64,000 bases of DNA, from contig NZ_JADDRL010000012.1 of assembly GCF_021538895.1 (NCBI RefSeq), forward strand, positions 61,395-125,394. Direction: 5' to 3'. Below the pieces are notes generated by a model. The model made no database searches. It saw only the letters and a program-made list of their open reading frames with translations, and was not told the DNA's origin. Made by a program: the position numbers and the translations under genes. The DNA is from Streptomyces olivochromogenes. GTDB taxonomy: Bacteria; Actinomycetota; Actinomycetes; Streptomycetales; Streptomycetaceae. How positions within the stretch are numbered: the first letter of the stretch is position 1; each line of letters opens with the position of its first letter. Positions 8,862 to 16,771 of this stretch are shown here, piece by piece.

Positions 8862-9701
8862 TCAGCCGAGGTACGCGCCCGTGAGCGCGAGGACGGCCGA
8901 GCCGTCGTTGTCGGCGAGCTTGGTGGCCGTGAAGGTGCGCGACCAGTCGGAGGTCTGGAGCCGGAACGCGGGACGCTCGGCGGTGAGCGCCTCAAGAACG
9001 GTGACCGCGACCTGCTCGGGGGTCTGCGCGGCGTTGGCGAACTGCCCCTGGGTGCGGGTGACATAGGCGCGCAACGGCTTCGCGTAGTCGCCCGCGGCGG
9101 CGATCACCTCGGCCGGGTCGAGGCCGATGTTGTTGACGAACTCGGTGGCCACGGCCCCGGGTTCGACGACGGAGACGGTGACTCCGAGGGCGCCGACCAC
9201 GGGGGCGAGGCTTTCCATGAAGCCCTCGACCGCGAACTTGGCCGCGCAGTACGCCTCGTTGAAGGGCTGGCCGACGACTCCGCCGACCGAGGTGACGGTG
9301 ATCAGCCGGCCGCCGGCGGCGCGCAGGTGCGGCAGCGCGGCCTTGGTGGTCTGTACGACGCCGAAGAAGTTGACCTCCATCACGCGGCGTACGTCCTCGA
9401 CGGTCTCGTTCTCGATCGTTCCGACGTGGCCGGCGCCGGCGTTGTTGACGAGGGCGTCGAGCCGGCCGTAGTCGGCGACGACGCCTTCCACCGCGGTGGT
9501 CACCGAGTCCGGGTCGGTGACGTCGAGCCGGCGGATGTCGAGCGTGACCCCGGCGCGCTTCGCGGCGTCGCGCAGTGCGCCCGCCCGGTCCGGGTCGCGC
9601 AGGGTGGCGACGGTGGTCCACCCGGCGCGGGCCGCTCCGACGGCGGTTTCCAGGCCGATGCCGGAGGAGGTGCCGGTGATCAGGACGACTTTGGAGGACA
9701 T
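8862..9701 (-). CDS. Short-chain dehydrogenase/reductase (SDR)
   Basis: A 279-residue classical SDR using NAD(P)(H) to oxidise or reduce an alcohol/carbonyl pair. The cofactor-binding TGTSSGIG motif begins near residue 10, DALVNNAGAG follows near residue 80, and the catalytic Tyr and Lys lie in YCAAK. The start is placed at ATG 9701, which directly precedes the canonical SSKVVLITG strand and follows AGAAAGG; the longer frame to 9734 adds a nonconserved arm. The gene diverges from a MarR regulator, and an inverted repeat lies between them, so MarR control is likely. The substrate is unknown. Confidence 0.9.
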   Translation of the reverse strand: MSSKVVLITGTSSGIGLETAVGAARAGWTTVATLRDPDRAGALRDAAKRAGVTLDIRRLDVTDPDSVTTAVEGVVADYGRLDALVNNAGAGHVGTIENETVEDVRRVMEVNFFGVVQTTKAALPHLRAAGGRLITVTSVGGVVGQPFNEAYCAAKFAVEGFMESLAPVVGALGVTVSVVEPGAVATEFVNNIGLDPAEVIAAAGDYAKPLRAYVTRTQGQFANAAQTPEQVAVTVLEALTAERPAFRLQTSDWSRTFTATKLADNDGSAVLALTGAYLG

Positions 9702-9772
9702 GGCTGCGCCTTTCTGGGGTGTACGGAGGGGCACACGGTGCTCAGGAAGCTCGTAGAGAATACTTATGGACT

Positions 9773-9799
9773 ACCACCATTATTGTCAACCGTGGTGGT
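9773..9799. promoter_or_regulatory. Inverted repeat, candidate MarR operator
   Basis: ACCACCA at 9773-9779 and TGGTGGT at 9793-9799 form an exact 7-bp inverted repeat within a locally AT-rich stretch. It lies between the divergent SDR and MarR genes, 29 bp before the MarR start, a typical place for autoregulation and control of the partner gene. Confidence 0.5.
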
Positions 9800-9827
9800 C
9801 GGTGACTGATTGGCCTAGGCTTCGGGC

Positions 9828-10259
9828 ATGAACGCCCCGGACCAGCTCACCGCCGAGGTGATCGCCCTCTTCGCGAAGATCACCGCCCTGTACAGCCGCG
9901 AGTACGAGACGGCCTCGGCCCATCACGGCCTCACTCCGCAGCAGGTCAAGGTGCTGCTCACGCTGGACGAGGCGCTCCCCATGCGGCGCATCGCGGAGCG
10001 GCTGGGTGCCGATCCCTCCAACTTCACGGGGATGGTGGACCGGCTCCAGAGCCGCGGCCTGGTCGAGCGCGTGCCGGACCCCACCGACCGACGGATCAAG
10101 CGCATCGCCGCCACCGAGGCCGGCAAGGCGGCCGCACAGGACCTGCGCGAACGTCTCCGGTTCGCGACCGACCCGCTGGTCGCCCTCGACGGCGACCAGC
10201 GGCGGGACCTGCGGGACCTGCTCCAGCTGATGGTCGACTCCCAGCGGCCCGGCGGCTGA
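9828..10259 (+). CDS. MarR-family transcriptional regulator
   Basis: A 143-residue winged-helix regulator of normal MarR length. The core runs from SAHHGLTPQQVKVLLTLDE through MRRIAERLGADPSNFTGMVDRLQSRGLVER, which contains the recognition helix, to the wing VPDPTDRRIKRIAATEAG. Such proteins bind DNA as dimers and are released by small phenolic or oxidising ligands, or by cysteine oxidation; no cysteine is present here, so a bound ligand is more likely. The divergent SDR gene is the obvious target, through the inverted repeat at 9773-9799. Confidence 0.92.
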   Translation: MNAPDQLTAEVIALFAKITALYSREYETASAHHGLTPQQVKVLLTLDEALPMRRIAERLGADPSNFTGMVDRLQSRGLVERVPDPTDRRIKRIAATEAGKAAAQDLRERLRFATDPLVALDGDQRRDLRDLLQLMVDSQRPGG

Positions 10260-10363
10260 GCGGCGACTGAGGGCGCCCGATCCCGGGGCGCGGATCCGCG
10301 ACACCCGCCGCCGGTGCCGGTTCGTGCCGGGAAGTTGCGCGGGGGTGCGGGCATGGTGGACCT

Positions 10364-11221
10364 GTGATCGTGCTTGCCGTCGTCAGCGCCGTCGTGGGGG
10401 CCGCCAGCAATGCCGTGGGGACGGCGTTCCAGCGCAAGGCCGCCTCCTCGGTGTCCCGGGGCGGCGGCCTTCGTCTGCTGGCCGCGCTCGTTCGGCGTCC
10501 CGCCTGGATGATCGGCATCGCCGGCGTCACGGGCGCCGCCCTGTTCCAGGCCCTGGCCCTGGTCAACGGGCCCATGGCCCTGGTCCAGCCGCTGTTCATC
10601 CTGGAGCTGCCGTTCGCCCTGCTGATCGCGGTTCCGCTGATGCGTCGCAGGTTGCCCGCCGCGGGCTGGTGGGCGGTCGGGGCGGTGGTCACCGGGCTCG
10701 CCGTGGTTCTCGCCGCCGCGGCGCCGGAGGGCACCCGGAACCAGGCGGGCATGGATCGCTGGGTGCCGGTCCTGGCGCTGGTGTTGGGCGCGATGGCCAT
10801 GGCGGTCGTCCTCGCCCGACCTTCGCGCTCCTCGCTCTTCCGTGCGGCCGCGCTCGCCACGGCCGCCGCGCTCGGCAACGCCCTGACCGCCGCGCTGATG
10901 AAGTCGGCCACGGGGAGATTCGCCCAGGCCGGTCTGCCCGCGTTCCTCACCAGCTGGCAGACCTACGGCTTCGCGCTCGTCGGCGTCTGTGCGCTCCTGC
11001 TGCTGGAGAACTCGCTCCAGGCCGGTTCCCTGGCCGCCTCTCAGCCCGCCCTGACCATCGGTGACGCGACGATGAGCCTCGCGCTGGGCGTGGCCCTGTT
11101 CGACGAGCGGATCCGCACGGGCTGGTGGCTGGTGCCGGAGCTGGCCGGCGCCTTCCTGATCCTGTGGGGCGTCGTCCGGCTGACCCGCGTGGTGCCCCGC
11201 CTCGTCGAACTCGCGCATTAG
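10364..11221 (+). CDS. DMT-superfamily (EamA/NIPA-like) membrane transporter
   Basis: A 285-residue integral membrane protein with 9-10 predicted helices and two EamA-like halves. It starts at GTG 10364 directly with a hydrophobic helix (VVSAVVGAASNAVGTAFQRK) and contains GALFQALALVNGPMALVQPLF and EELAG-like endings typical of drug/metabolite or NIPA-type magnesium transporters. Length fits the family. The substrate cannot be read from sequence. It lies on the same strand 104 bp after the MarR gene; whether it belongs to the MarR regulon is unclear. Confidence 0.82.
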   Translation: MIVLAVVSAVVGAASNAVGTAFQRKAASSVSRGGGLRLLAALVRRPAWMIGIAGVTGAALFQALALVNGPMALVQPLFILELPFALLIAVPLMRRRLPAAGWWAVGAVVTGLAVVLAAAAPEGTRNQAGMDRWVPVLALVLGAMAMAVVLARPSRSSLFRAAALATAAALGNALTAALMKSATGRFAQAGLPAFLTSWQTYGFALVGVCALLLLENSLQAGSLAASQPALTIGDATMSLALGVALFDERIRTGWWLVPELAGAFLILWGVVRLTRVVPRLVELAH

Positions 11222-11276
11222 GGGCAGTGCGGCGGGCGCGCCGCCTTGTGGCCCCGGAGGGCGTGAACGGTAGGGT

Positions 11277-11294
11277 ATTCATCAACTGATGAAT
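11277..11294. promoter_or_regulatory. Perfect 18-bp palindrome at the flavin monooxygenase promoter
   Basis: ATTCATCA and TGATGAAT, separated by two bases, form a perfect inverted repeat in AT-rich DNA. A candidate promoter (TTGTGG at 11246 and TAGGGT at 11271) places the palindrome at or just after the -10 region, 27 bp before the monooxygenase start. This geometry and dyad are typical of TetR or MarR repressor sites. No matching regulator gene is adjacent, so the repressor is encoded elsewhere. Confidence 0.65.
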
Positions 11295-11321
11295 TACTGC
11301 TCTCCGAAGGGTGGGGCCGTG

Positions 11322-12554
11322 ATGGAGCGGACAACGTGTTGTGTGGTCGGGGGTGGCCCCGCAGGCATGGTGCTCGCCCTGCTGCTGGCCCGGGCCGGCG
11401 TCGATGTGACGGTGCTGGAGAAGCACGGCGACTTCCTGCGTGACTTCCGCGGCGACACCGTGCACCCCTCGACACTGGCACTGCTGGACGACCTCGGCCT
11501 TGCCGAGCGCTTCGCCCGGCTGCCGCAACGCCGGGTGCGGACCGTCCAGTTGCCCGTCGGGCCCGGCCGGTCGCAGGTCACGGTCGGGGACCTGTCGGTG
11601 CTGCGCGGACCGTACAACTACGTGGCGATGGTGCCCCAGTGGGACCTGCTGGACCTCCTCGCGGACGAGGCCCGGCGCGAACCGACCTTCCACCTGCGGA
11701 TGAACACCGAGGCGACCTCCTTCCTCATGGAGGGCGGGCGGGTGAGCGGGGTGCGCTACCGCACCTCCGACGGCGAGGTCGGCGAACTGCGCGCCGTCCT
11801 CACCGTCGCCTGTGACGGCCGCGGCTCGGTGGCCCGCTCGCGGCCGGAACTGGGACTGCGCAGCTTCGGCTGCCCGATGGACGCATGGTGGTTCCGGCTG
11901 CCCCGGCGCGACGGTGACCCGAGCGGACTCGTCGGCGGGGCCGGCGACCGCTTCCTGACCGCGATGATCGACCGCGGGGACTACTGGCAGTGCGCCGCGC
12001 TCATCCCCAAGGGCACCGACCGCGAGCGCCGCGCCGCCGGTCTCGACCGGTTCCTGGCCGACTACGGCGCCGCCGTCCCCTGGATCGCGGACCGTACGCA
12101 CCACCTGCACTCGTGGGACGAGGTCAAGCTCCTCGACGTACGCCTGGACCGGCTGCGCCGCTGGCACCGCCCCGGACTGCTGTGCATCGGCGACGCCGCC
12201 CACGCGATGTCCCCGGTCTTCGGCATCGGCATCAACCTCGCCGTCGAGGACGCCGTGGCCGCCGCCCGCTACCTCATCGAACCGCTGCGGCGCGGGAGCG
12301 TGGGGCTGCGCGATGTGAGGGGTGTGCAGCGCCGTCGCCTGCCCACCACGGTCCTCACGCAGTCGCTCCAGCGGGCCGCCCACGCCCGGTTCATCGCGCC
12401 CGTCCTGCGGGGTCAGCCGCCGCTCGGCAATGTGGACAGGGCCCGGCGCGTGGCAGGCCTGCTGGCGGGGTCACGGTGGGCACGGCGTCTGCCCGCCTAC
12501 TTCATCGGGTACGGCGCACGGCGCGAACGCCCACCGCACGCGGCCGTGCGCTAG
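11322..12554 (+). CDS. FAD-dependent monooxygenase/hydroxylase (PHBH-like)
   Basis: A 410-residue flavoprotein of the p-hydroxybenzoate hydroxylase fold. The FAD ADP-binding motif CCVVGGGPAGM is at the N-terminus, the DG motif is in TVACDGRGSVARS, and the second FAD motif is CIGDAAHAMSPVFGIGINLAVEDA. Such enzymes hydroxylate aromatic or polyketide-like substrates using NAD(P)H and oxygen. The ATG at 11322 is preferred because it lies right before the Rossmann strand and follows GAAGGGTGGGG; ATG 11289 lies inside the palindrome. The stop codon TAG is part of the CTAG target duplicated by the adjoining MITE-like element. Substrate unknown. Confidence 0.9.
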   Translation: MERTTCCVVGGGPAGMVLALLLARAGVDVTVLEKHGDFLRDFRGDTVHPSTLALLDDLGLAERFARLPQRRVRTVQLPVGPGRSQVTVGDLSVLRGPYNYVAMVPQWDLLDLLADEARREPTFHLRMNTEATSFLMEGGRVSGVRYRTSDGEVGELRAVLTVACDGRGSVARSRPELGLRSFGCPMDAWWFRLPRRDGDPSGLVGGAGDRFLTAMIDRGDYWQCAALIPKGTDRERRAAGLDRFLADYGAAVPWIADRTHHLHSWDEVKLLDVRLDRLRRWHRPGLLCIGDAAHAMSPVFGIGINLAVEDAVAAARYLIEPLRRGSVGLRDVRGVQRRRLPTTVLTQSLQRAAHARFIAPVLRGQPPLGNVDRARRVAGLLAGSRWARRLPAYFIGYGARRERPPHAAVR

Positions 12555-12822
12555 GTCCTGTCGTCAAATCCCCGTCGTCCGCCCGAAGGGCGGGCCTCGC
12601 GGCGTCATGGGGGTCCCCCCCTGCTCGAGCGGAGCCGAGAGCTTGGGGGAGCGTGCTCTGGGGGTCCCCCCGGCCGAAGGCTGGGGGAGTGCCGGGCCTC
12701 GGCCCTCGTACTGGATGTACTTGGGTCGGGGCCCGGTGCGGCGAGTGGGGGTCCCCCCTGCTCGAAGAGCTTGGGGGAGCGTGCATGGCGTCGCGGGGCA
12801 GGCGGGGATTTGACGACAGGGC
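12555..12822. mobile_element. MITE-like non-autonomous element (268 bp)
   Basis: The two ends are inverted copies: GYCCTGTCGTCAAATCCCC at the left end (from 12555) matches the complement of the right end (to 12822) over about 20 bp with one difference. A CTAG tetranucleotide lies on both sides (12551-12554 and 12823-12826), fitting a 4-bp target duplication. The interior has no transposase and carries three copies of a G/C stem-loop. This is the structure of a miniature inverted-repeat element mobilised by a transposase elsewhere. The left CTAG contains the stop codon of the flavin monooxygenase, so insertion preserved that gene. Confidence 0.8.
12608..12785. repeat. Three related GGGGGTCCCCC stem-loop repeats inside the MITE-like element
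   Basis: Copies at about 12608-12651, 12660-12689 and 12746-12782 share the start GGGGGTCCCCC and the end CTTGGGGGAG or CTGGGGGAG, with a small inner hairpin such as GCTCGAAGAGC. Each can fold into a strong hairpin. Similar short palindromic repeats are, from memory, frequent between genes in Streptomyces. They may act as bidirectional terminators for the two convergent neighbours. Confidence 0.7.
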
Positions 12823-12850
12823 CTAGCGGAACCCGCACGGGCGCGGCCGG

Positions 12851-13657
12851 TCAGAAGTTCGGTACGTGGGTCAGGAGGCCCGCGAGGCGCTCGGCCGGTT
12901 CGAACAGGGGGGACAGGCGGGCGTATTCGGCTGTCGGGCCGGTCGCCGGAGTCAGCCGGCGGGCGGGGGCGATGACCGTCTGCAGGGCCAGACCGCGGCC
13001 CGCGATGGCGTGGTGGAGGCTCCACAGCACGGGAATCATGATGTTGACCGGCTCGCGCCCGCAGGTGACGAGGGCGACGGCGCCGCGCAGATGCTCGGTG
13101 GCCGCGACCGCCTCGACGAGTTCCGTGAACGGGGCGGTGAGGTCGTCGAGCAGCGTCGTGCGGGCGATGCCCGGAACGTGCGCACGCGGGACGAGGTCGC
13201 ACTTGGTGAACGCGAGGACCAGCGGGGTGAGTTGACGGCCGCGCTCGGTGAGGGCCTGCCGCAGGCAGTCCGCCGCCCGCCGCAGTTCGGCGCGGTACGC
13301 CGTGTCGTCGAGGAGCCGGGGCGCCTCGGCGAAGAGCACGAAGCCGTCCGCCGTGAGGGCGCAGCGGTGCAGACGGCGTCCGGCGGGCCCGCTCAGCTCC
13401 CGGTACTCGTGCCAGCGCAGCGGAAGGACCGCGCGCCCGCGGTAGTGGAGCGCGAACTCGAAGACGGCTCGCTCATCGGGGTGTTGGGGGTGGCGGCCCG
13501 CCAGCACGGCCTCGGCCGCGGCGGTCAGCGTGTCATGGTCGGCCGCGGCCCGGGTACGCAGGCCGAATCCCTTGATGCCGTCCCGCATCGCCGCGTACAT
13601 GAGCGAGACATAGGTGGTCTTGCCGACCCCGCTGTGGCCCAGCATGACGAAGTCCAT
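12851..13657 (-). CDS. Small GTPase-like P-loop NTPase, divergent from the 25-kb cluster
   Basis: A 268-residue single-domain P-loop protein. The Walker A motif GHSGVGKTT lies at residues 7-15 immediately after the start, and AFTKCD resembles the GTPase specificity motif (T/NKxD). The Walker B region reads RWHEYRELSG rather than the usual DxxG. The start FVMLGHSGVGKTTYVSLMY recalls the double-GTPase families reported from bacterial conflict systems, but this is from memory and only one domain is present. ATG 13657 follows AAGGAGG and is clearly right; the frame upstream is shadow. The gene diverges from the Crp-type regulator and probably shares its promoter region. Confidence 0.82.
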   Translation of the reverse strand: MDFVMLGHSGVGKTTYVSLMYAAMRDGIKGFGLRTRAAADHDTLTAAAEAVLAGRHPQHPDERAVFEFALHYRGRAVLPLRWHEYRELSGPAGRRLHRCALTADGFVLFAEAPRLLDDTAYRAELRRAADCLRQALTERGRQLTPLVLAFTKCDLVPRAHVPGIARTTLLDDLTAPFTELVEAVAATEHLRGAVALVTCGREPVNIMIPVLWSLHHAIAGRGLALQTVIAPARRLTPATGPTAEYARLSPLFEPAERLAGLLTHVPNF

Positions 13658-13964
13658 CGGCCTCCTTCGGACAAGGGGGAGAACGGTGCGGGCGGAGGAG
13701 CGCGGGAGAGGGAGGGCAGGTGCGGGGCGGGCGGCGGCACTGCGCGCGGCCACGCTGCCATGGTGCCGGGATCGCCCCCGTGAGAAACGGTCAAGTGACG
13801 GGATGCGGCCCTGGTGAAGGGCGGCGGAGGCGATACGGAAATCGCCCACATGTGCTATCTCGTCCGTCTGATACTCGGACAGGCTATTTATGCGCTAAGT
13901 TCCTGGCATCCCTGCATCGCCCGCCTGCCGCGTCGCGGGCGGTGGGGGACGAGGGGGGACTTCC
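13658..13964. promoter_or_regulatory. Divergent promoter region between the GTPase and the Crp-type regulator
   Basis: These 307 bp hold no gene I can support. The part at 13846-13905 is less G/C-rich than its surroundings and includes GTCCG at 13862-13866 facing CGGAC at 13876-13880, an exact inverted repeat with a 9-bp spacer, followed by TATTTAT and GCTAAG that could serve as -10 elements toward the regulator. Exact promoters cannot be fixed by eye. Confidence 0.4.
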
Positions 13965-14837
13965 GTGCATGTTCAATCCAGCGGCAGAGTCCGCGCGGCC
14001 ACCGGGGGGCGGTGGCCGCAGGGCACGCTCATGGTCAATCTGGCGGCTGACGACCGGGAGGCGTTACTGAGTCTGGGGCGCACCGTTCGGTACGAGACCG
14101 GTGACGTCCTGATCCGGGAGGGGAGCAGCGACACGACCGTACTCCTTCTCCTCGACGGCTGTGTGAAGGTCGTCGGTGTCGCCGAGGACGGCGGCATCAC
14201 CCTGCTCGCCTTACGGGTGCGCGGGGAACTCGTCGGGGAGGTGTCGGCGCTCGACGGCCAGCCACGGTCGGCCACGGTGATCGCCGCCCGCCCCACCGTC
14301 ACCCGCGCGATCACCGGTGCCGTGTTCCGTGACTTCCTGCGGGAACGCCGCGGCGCCGCCGACGTCGTACAGCGGTCCGTCCTGGGCAAGTTGCGGGGTG
14401 CCACCCGCTATCGCATCGACGGAAGCAGCGGTACGGCCGCCGTCCGGCTGGCCCGGGCGCTCGACAACCTGGTCCGCAGCTACGCCCGTGCCGTGCCGGA
14501 AGGGCTGCGGATCGACGTACCGCTCAGCCATTCGGACCTGGCGGCCCTGGCCAGTGTGTCCGAGGCGAGTGTCCAGCGCGCCCTGCGCAGCCTGCGGGCC
14601 GCGGGGGCCGTGACGACCAAATACCGCATGGTCGTGATCCGGGACGCGGACATCCTGCGTGCCATCGCCGGACAGAGCGGCTGGCCGGCCGTCGACGGCC
14701 CCGATGTGACCGCCGCTCCGCGTCAGCCCAGGCCGCCCCGGCCGAAACGGGCCACCCCGACGTCGCCGTCCGCCGCGGAACCCGTGCGCGTCGAGTCCGG
14801 CGTGGGCGAGGGCGACCCGCTGTCCGAGGCGGGCTGA
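13965..14837 (+). CDS. Crp/Fnr-family regulator with an intact cyclic-nucleotide-binding cassette
   Basis: A 290-residue regulator. Residues 35-135 form a cNMP-binding beta-roll whose phosphate-binding cassette GELVGEVSALDGQPRSAT keeps the Gly-Glu (91-92) and Arg-Ser (101-102) pairs that contact the cyclic nucleotide in E. coli CRP. Residues 150-235 form the dimer helix and a Crp-type winged helix (LSHSDLAALASVSEASVQRA). The proline-rich tail is extra. GTG 13965 follows GAGGGGGGAC. Two TTA codons (14064-14066 and 14211-14213) make translation depend on the bldA tRNA if this is Streptomyces. It heads the large cluster whose last gene is cyclase-like, so it probably reads that signal and controls the operon. 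Confidence 0.9.
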   Translation: MHVQSSGRVRAATGGRWPQGTLMVNLAADDREALLSLGRTVRYETGDVLIREGSSDTTVLLLLDGCVKVVGVAEDGGITLLALRVRGELVGEVSALDGQPRSATVIAARPTVTRAITGAVFRDFLRERRGAADVVQRSVLGKLRGATRYRIDGSSGTAAVRLARALDNLVRSYARAVPEGLRIDVPLSHSDLAALASVSEASVQRALRSLRAAGAVTTKYRMVVIRDADILRAIAGQSGWPAVDGPDVTAAPRQPRPPRPKRATPTSPSAAEPVRVESGVGEGDPLSEAG

Positions 14838-14881
14838 GCCGACCGCCGGGCGACAGCCTGAAGTTGTTTCGGCGCATTGCT

Positions 14882-14930
14882 GTGAATGCGTCACCTGACC
14901 ACATCTGGCCGTGCCACCCCACTGACAGTG
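14882..14930. promoter_or_regulatory. Two dyads before the cluster's first structural gene
   Basis: GTGA-N5-TCAC at 14882-14894 resembles a Crp half-site pair, although classical CRP sites have a six-base spacer. CACTG-A-CAGTG at 14920-14930 is a perfect 11-bp dyad. Both lie in the 128-bp gap between the Crp-type regulator and the membrane coiled-coil gene, suiting control of the downstream genes by that regulator. Binding is inference. Confidence 0.4.
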
Positions 14931-14965
14931 GACCGGTGACAACCGGCCACTCAGGGGGGTGCGGT

Positions 14966-16771
14966 GTGAGACGTCCCGCATGGTTTCGGTTCCGGTCGAA
15001 GGAGAGCACGTCGGCGAGTCCCGCGTTCCCGGGCCCGACGTTCCGTCAGCCGCAGAACCTGGCAAAGGAGTTGGAGGAACTCTCGGTCCACCCGAGGCTC
15101 GTCCCGTACAGCAGGGCACTGGCGGAACTGGCGACCTCGGTACGGCAGGGCACGGGCCTGGAAGTGTGGGCCGGCGGCAGCCTGGTCGCCGCCTACGGCG
15201 GGCCCGACGCCGTCGCTCCCGGCGACGGGGGACGCAACGGGGGCCGGTTCGGGCTGCTGCCCACGGGCCTGGTCTTCGTCCCCCTCATCATCACCTGGGC
15301 GGGGCTGGGAGCGGCCGCCTGGGCGAACCAGCGGATGAGCGAGCGGCCCGGCGACGCCAAGGGCACCTTCCTGACGCTGTGGCAACAGGGCTTCGACGGC
15401 CATCTGTGGACCGTTCTGCGCTTCGACATGATGGCGCTGTGGACCGTGCTCACCCTGCTCGCGCTGGCCACCACGACGATGCTGCGCCACCGGTGGGAAC
15501 AGCGGGACGAGGACGAACGCCTCGCCCTGTCCCGGCGGTTGTCGAACGCCCTGGCCCAGACCGAGGCACTCGCCGCGCGCGCCGCCATCGCCGCGCCCCG
15601 CGAGTTCACCGAGGTGCTCCAGCGGTCGGCCGAACAGCTGCGTGACCTCATCCAGCGGGTCTCCGGCCTGCAGGAGAACGCCCGTACCGTCGTGGGCCAG
15701 GCCGACGGGGCCACCGACCGGGCCACGACCGCGCTGACCACGCTCAGCTCGGCACTCGCCGCCCTGCGCGCCGGTGCCTCGGAGGTGCGGACGGCCGTAC
15801 AGGGCGCGACCACCGCCGCGGGAGTGGTGGCCCGCAGCGCCCAGGAGATGAAGGACGGTCTCGCCGGTTCCGTGACCGGTCTGCGGGACGCGGTCGCCGA
15901 CGCCGGCCGCGTGGCCGCCGAACAGATCGGCGCGGCGGGGGAGTCGGTCGCCGCCCGGTTCGACGCGATCGCCTCGGCCGCGGACCAGCGCGAGGCGGCG
16001 ATCACCCAGCACGCGGCCGTCTCGCTGGAGCAGGTGGGCGCTGAGGCGCGGGGCGTCCTGGAGAAGACTCGGGCATCCATGGCCGAGTCGTCGCAGATGC
16101 TGACGTCCTCGGTGCGCGACCTGGACGGAACCATGGCGGGCCTGCCCTCTGCCCTGGAGACATCGGCTGCCGAGGGCGCCGACCGCATCGGCACGGCGTA
16201 CGACATGGCCGTCACCGCCCTCGCCTCCTCGCTGCGCCGGGAGGTACTCGCGGTCTCCGCCGAACTGTCCAACCGCATCACTCAGTTGCACGTCGTGGTT
16301 TCCGCCCAGGAAGCCGTGCAGCACCAGGTGCGCAAGGATCAGGACCAGGCCGAGGAGCATCTGCGGTCCACCCTCACGGAGTTCGAGGAATTGCTGCGCC
16401 GGGTCACCGGGATCCTCCGGGAGGCGGTTCCCGCCGAGCCGGCCGACGACCCGGGACCGGCGCATACGTCCGGACATCCGCAGCACGCCCGCGCGCGAAC
16501 CGTCCCGGCCGCACCCACGACACACACCGAGGTCGGCGAACCTCCTGGGGGCGTAGAACACCTCGCGGGCGAAGACCGCTTCGCGGGCGGCGACCACCCC
16601 GAGGACGCGGCACGCCCCGAAGACGCGATGCACCCCGAGGACGTGGCCCATCACGAGGTCGGGGCCCATCACGAGGTCGGGGGACACCCCGACGACGATG
16701 AGAGCCGTGCGCCGTACCCGCCCACGGCCGCGTCCGCTCCCGCCGACGAGACCAGGGAGCCGATCCGGTGA
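14966..16771 (+). CDS. Two-TM membrane protein with a long coiled-coil tail (MotA/ZorA-like role suspected)
   Basis: A 601-residue protein. Two hydrophobic helices (about residues 97-119 and 150-172) are separated by a short loop. They are followed by ~300 residues of alanine-rich helix with heptad character and few helix breakers (roughly 175-480), then a disordered His/Asp/Glu/Pro-rich tail with PEDA/HHEV-type repeats. The layout is two TM segments, a very long cytoplasmic coil, and immediate coupling to a MotB/ExbD-like gene. It recalls ZorA or TolQ/MotA-type motor subunits, but those usually have three or four TM helices, so the relation is architectural only. The GTG at 14966 follows AGGGGGG; the earlier TTG frame is unlikely. 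Its stop overlaps the next start (GTGA). Confidence 0.78.
   Translation: MRRPAWFRFRSKESTSASPAFPGPTFRQPQNLAKELEELSVHPRLVPYSRALAELATSVRQGTGLEVWAGGSLVAAYGGPDAVAPGDGGRNGGRFGLLPTGLVFVPLIITWAGLGAAAWANQRMSERPGDAKGTFLTLWQQGFDGHLWTVLRFDMMALWTVLTLLALATTTMLRHRWEQRDEDERLALSRRLSNALAQTEALAARAAIAAPREFTEVLQRSAEQLRDLIQRVSGLQENARTVVGQADGATDRATTALTTLSSALAALRAGASEVRTAVQGATTAAGVVARSAQEMKDGLAGSVTGLRDAVADAGRVAAEQIGAAGESVAARFDAIASAADQREAAITQHAAVSLEQVGAEARGVLEKTRASMAESSQMLTSSVRDLDGTMAGLPSALETSAAEGADRIGTAYDMAVTALASSLRREVLAVSAELSNRITQLHVVVSAQEAVQHQVRKDQDQAEEHLRSTLTEFEELLRRVTGILREAVPAEPADDPGPAHTSGHPQHARARTVPAAPTTHTEVGEPPGGVEHLAGEDRFAGGDHPEDAARPEDAMHPEDVAHHEVGAHHEVGGHPDDDESRAPYPPTAASAPADETREPIR

Noticed and set aside
16540..16690. 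Short repeated GAGGTCGGG/CACCCCGA units suggesting a CRISPR-like or regulatory repeat
   Set aside because: They are in-frame coding repeats (PED and HHEV) in the disordered tail of the coiled-coil protein.
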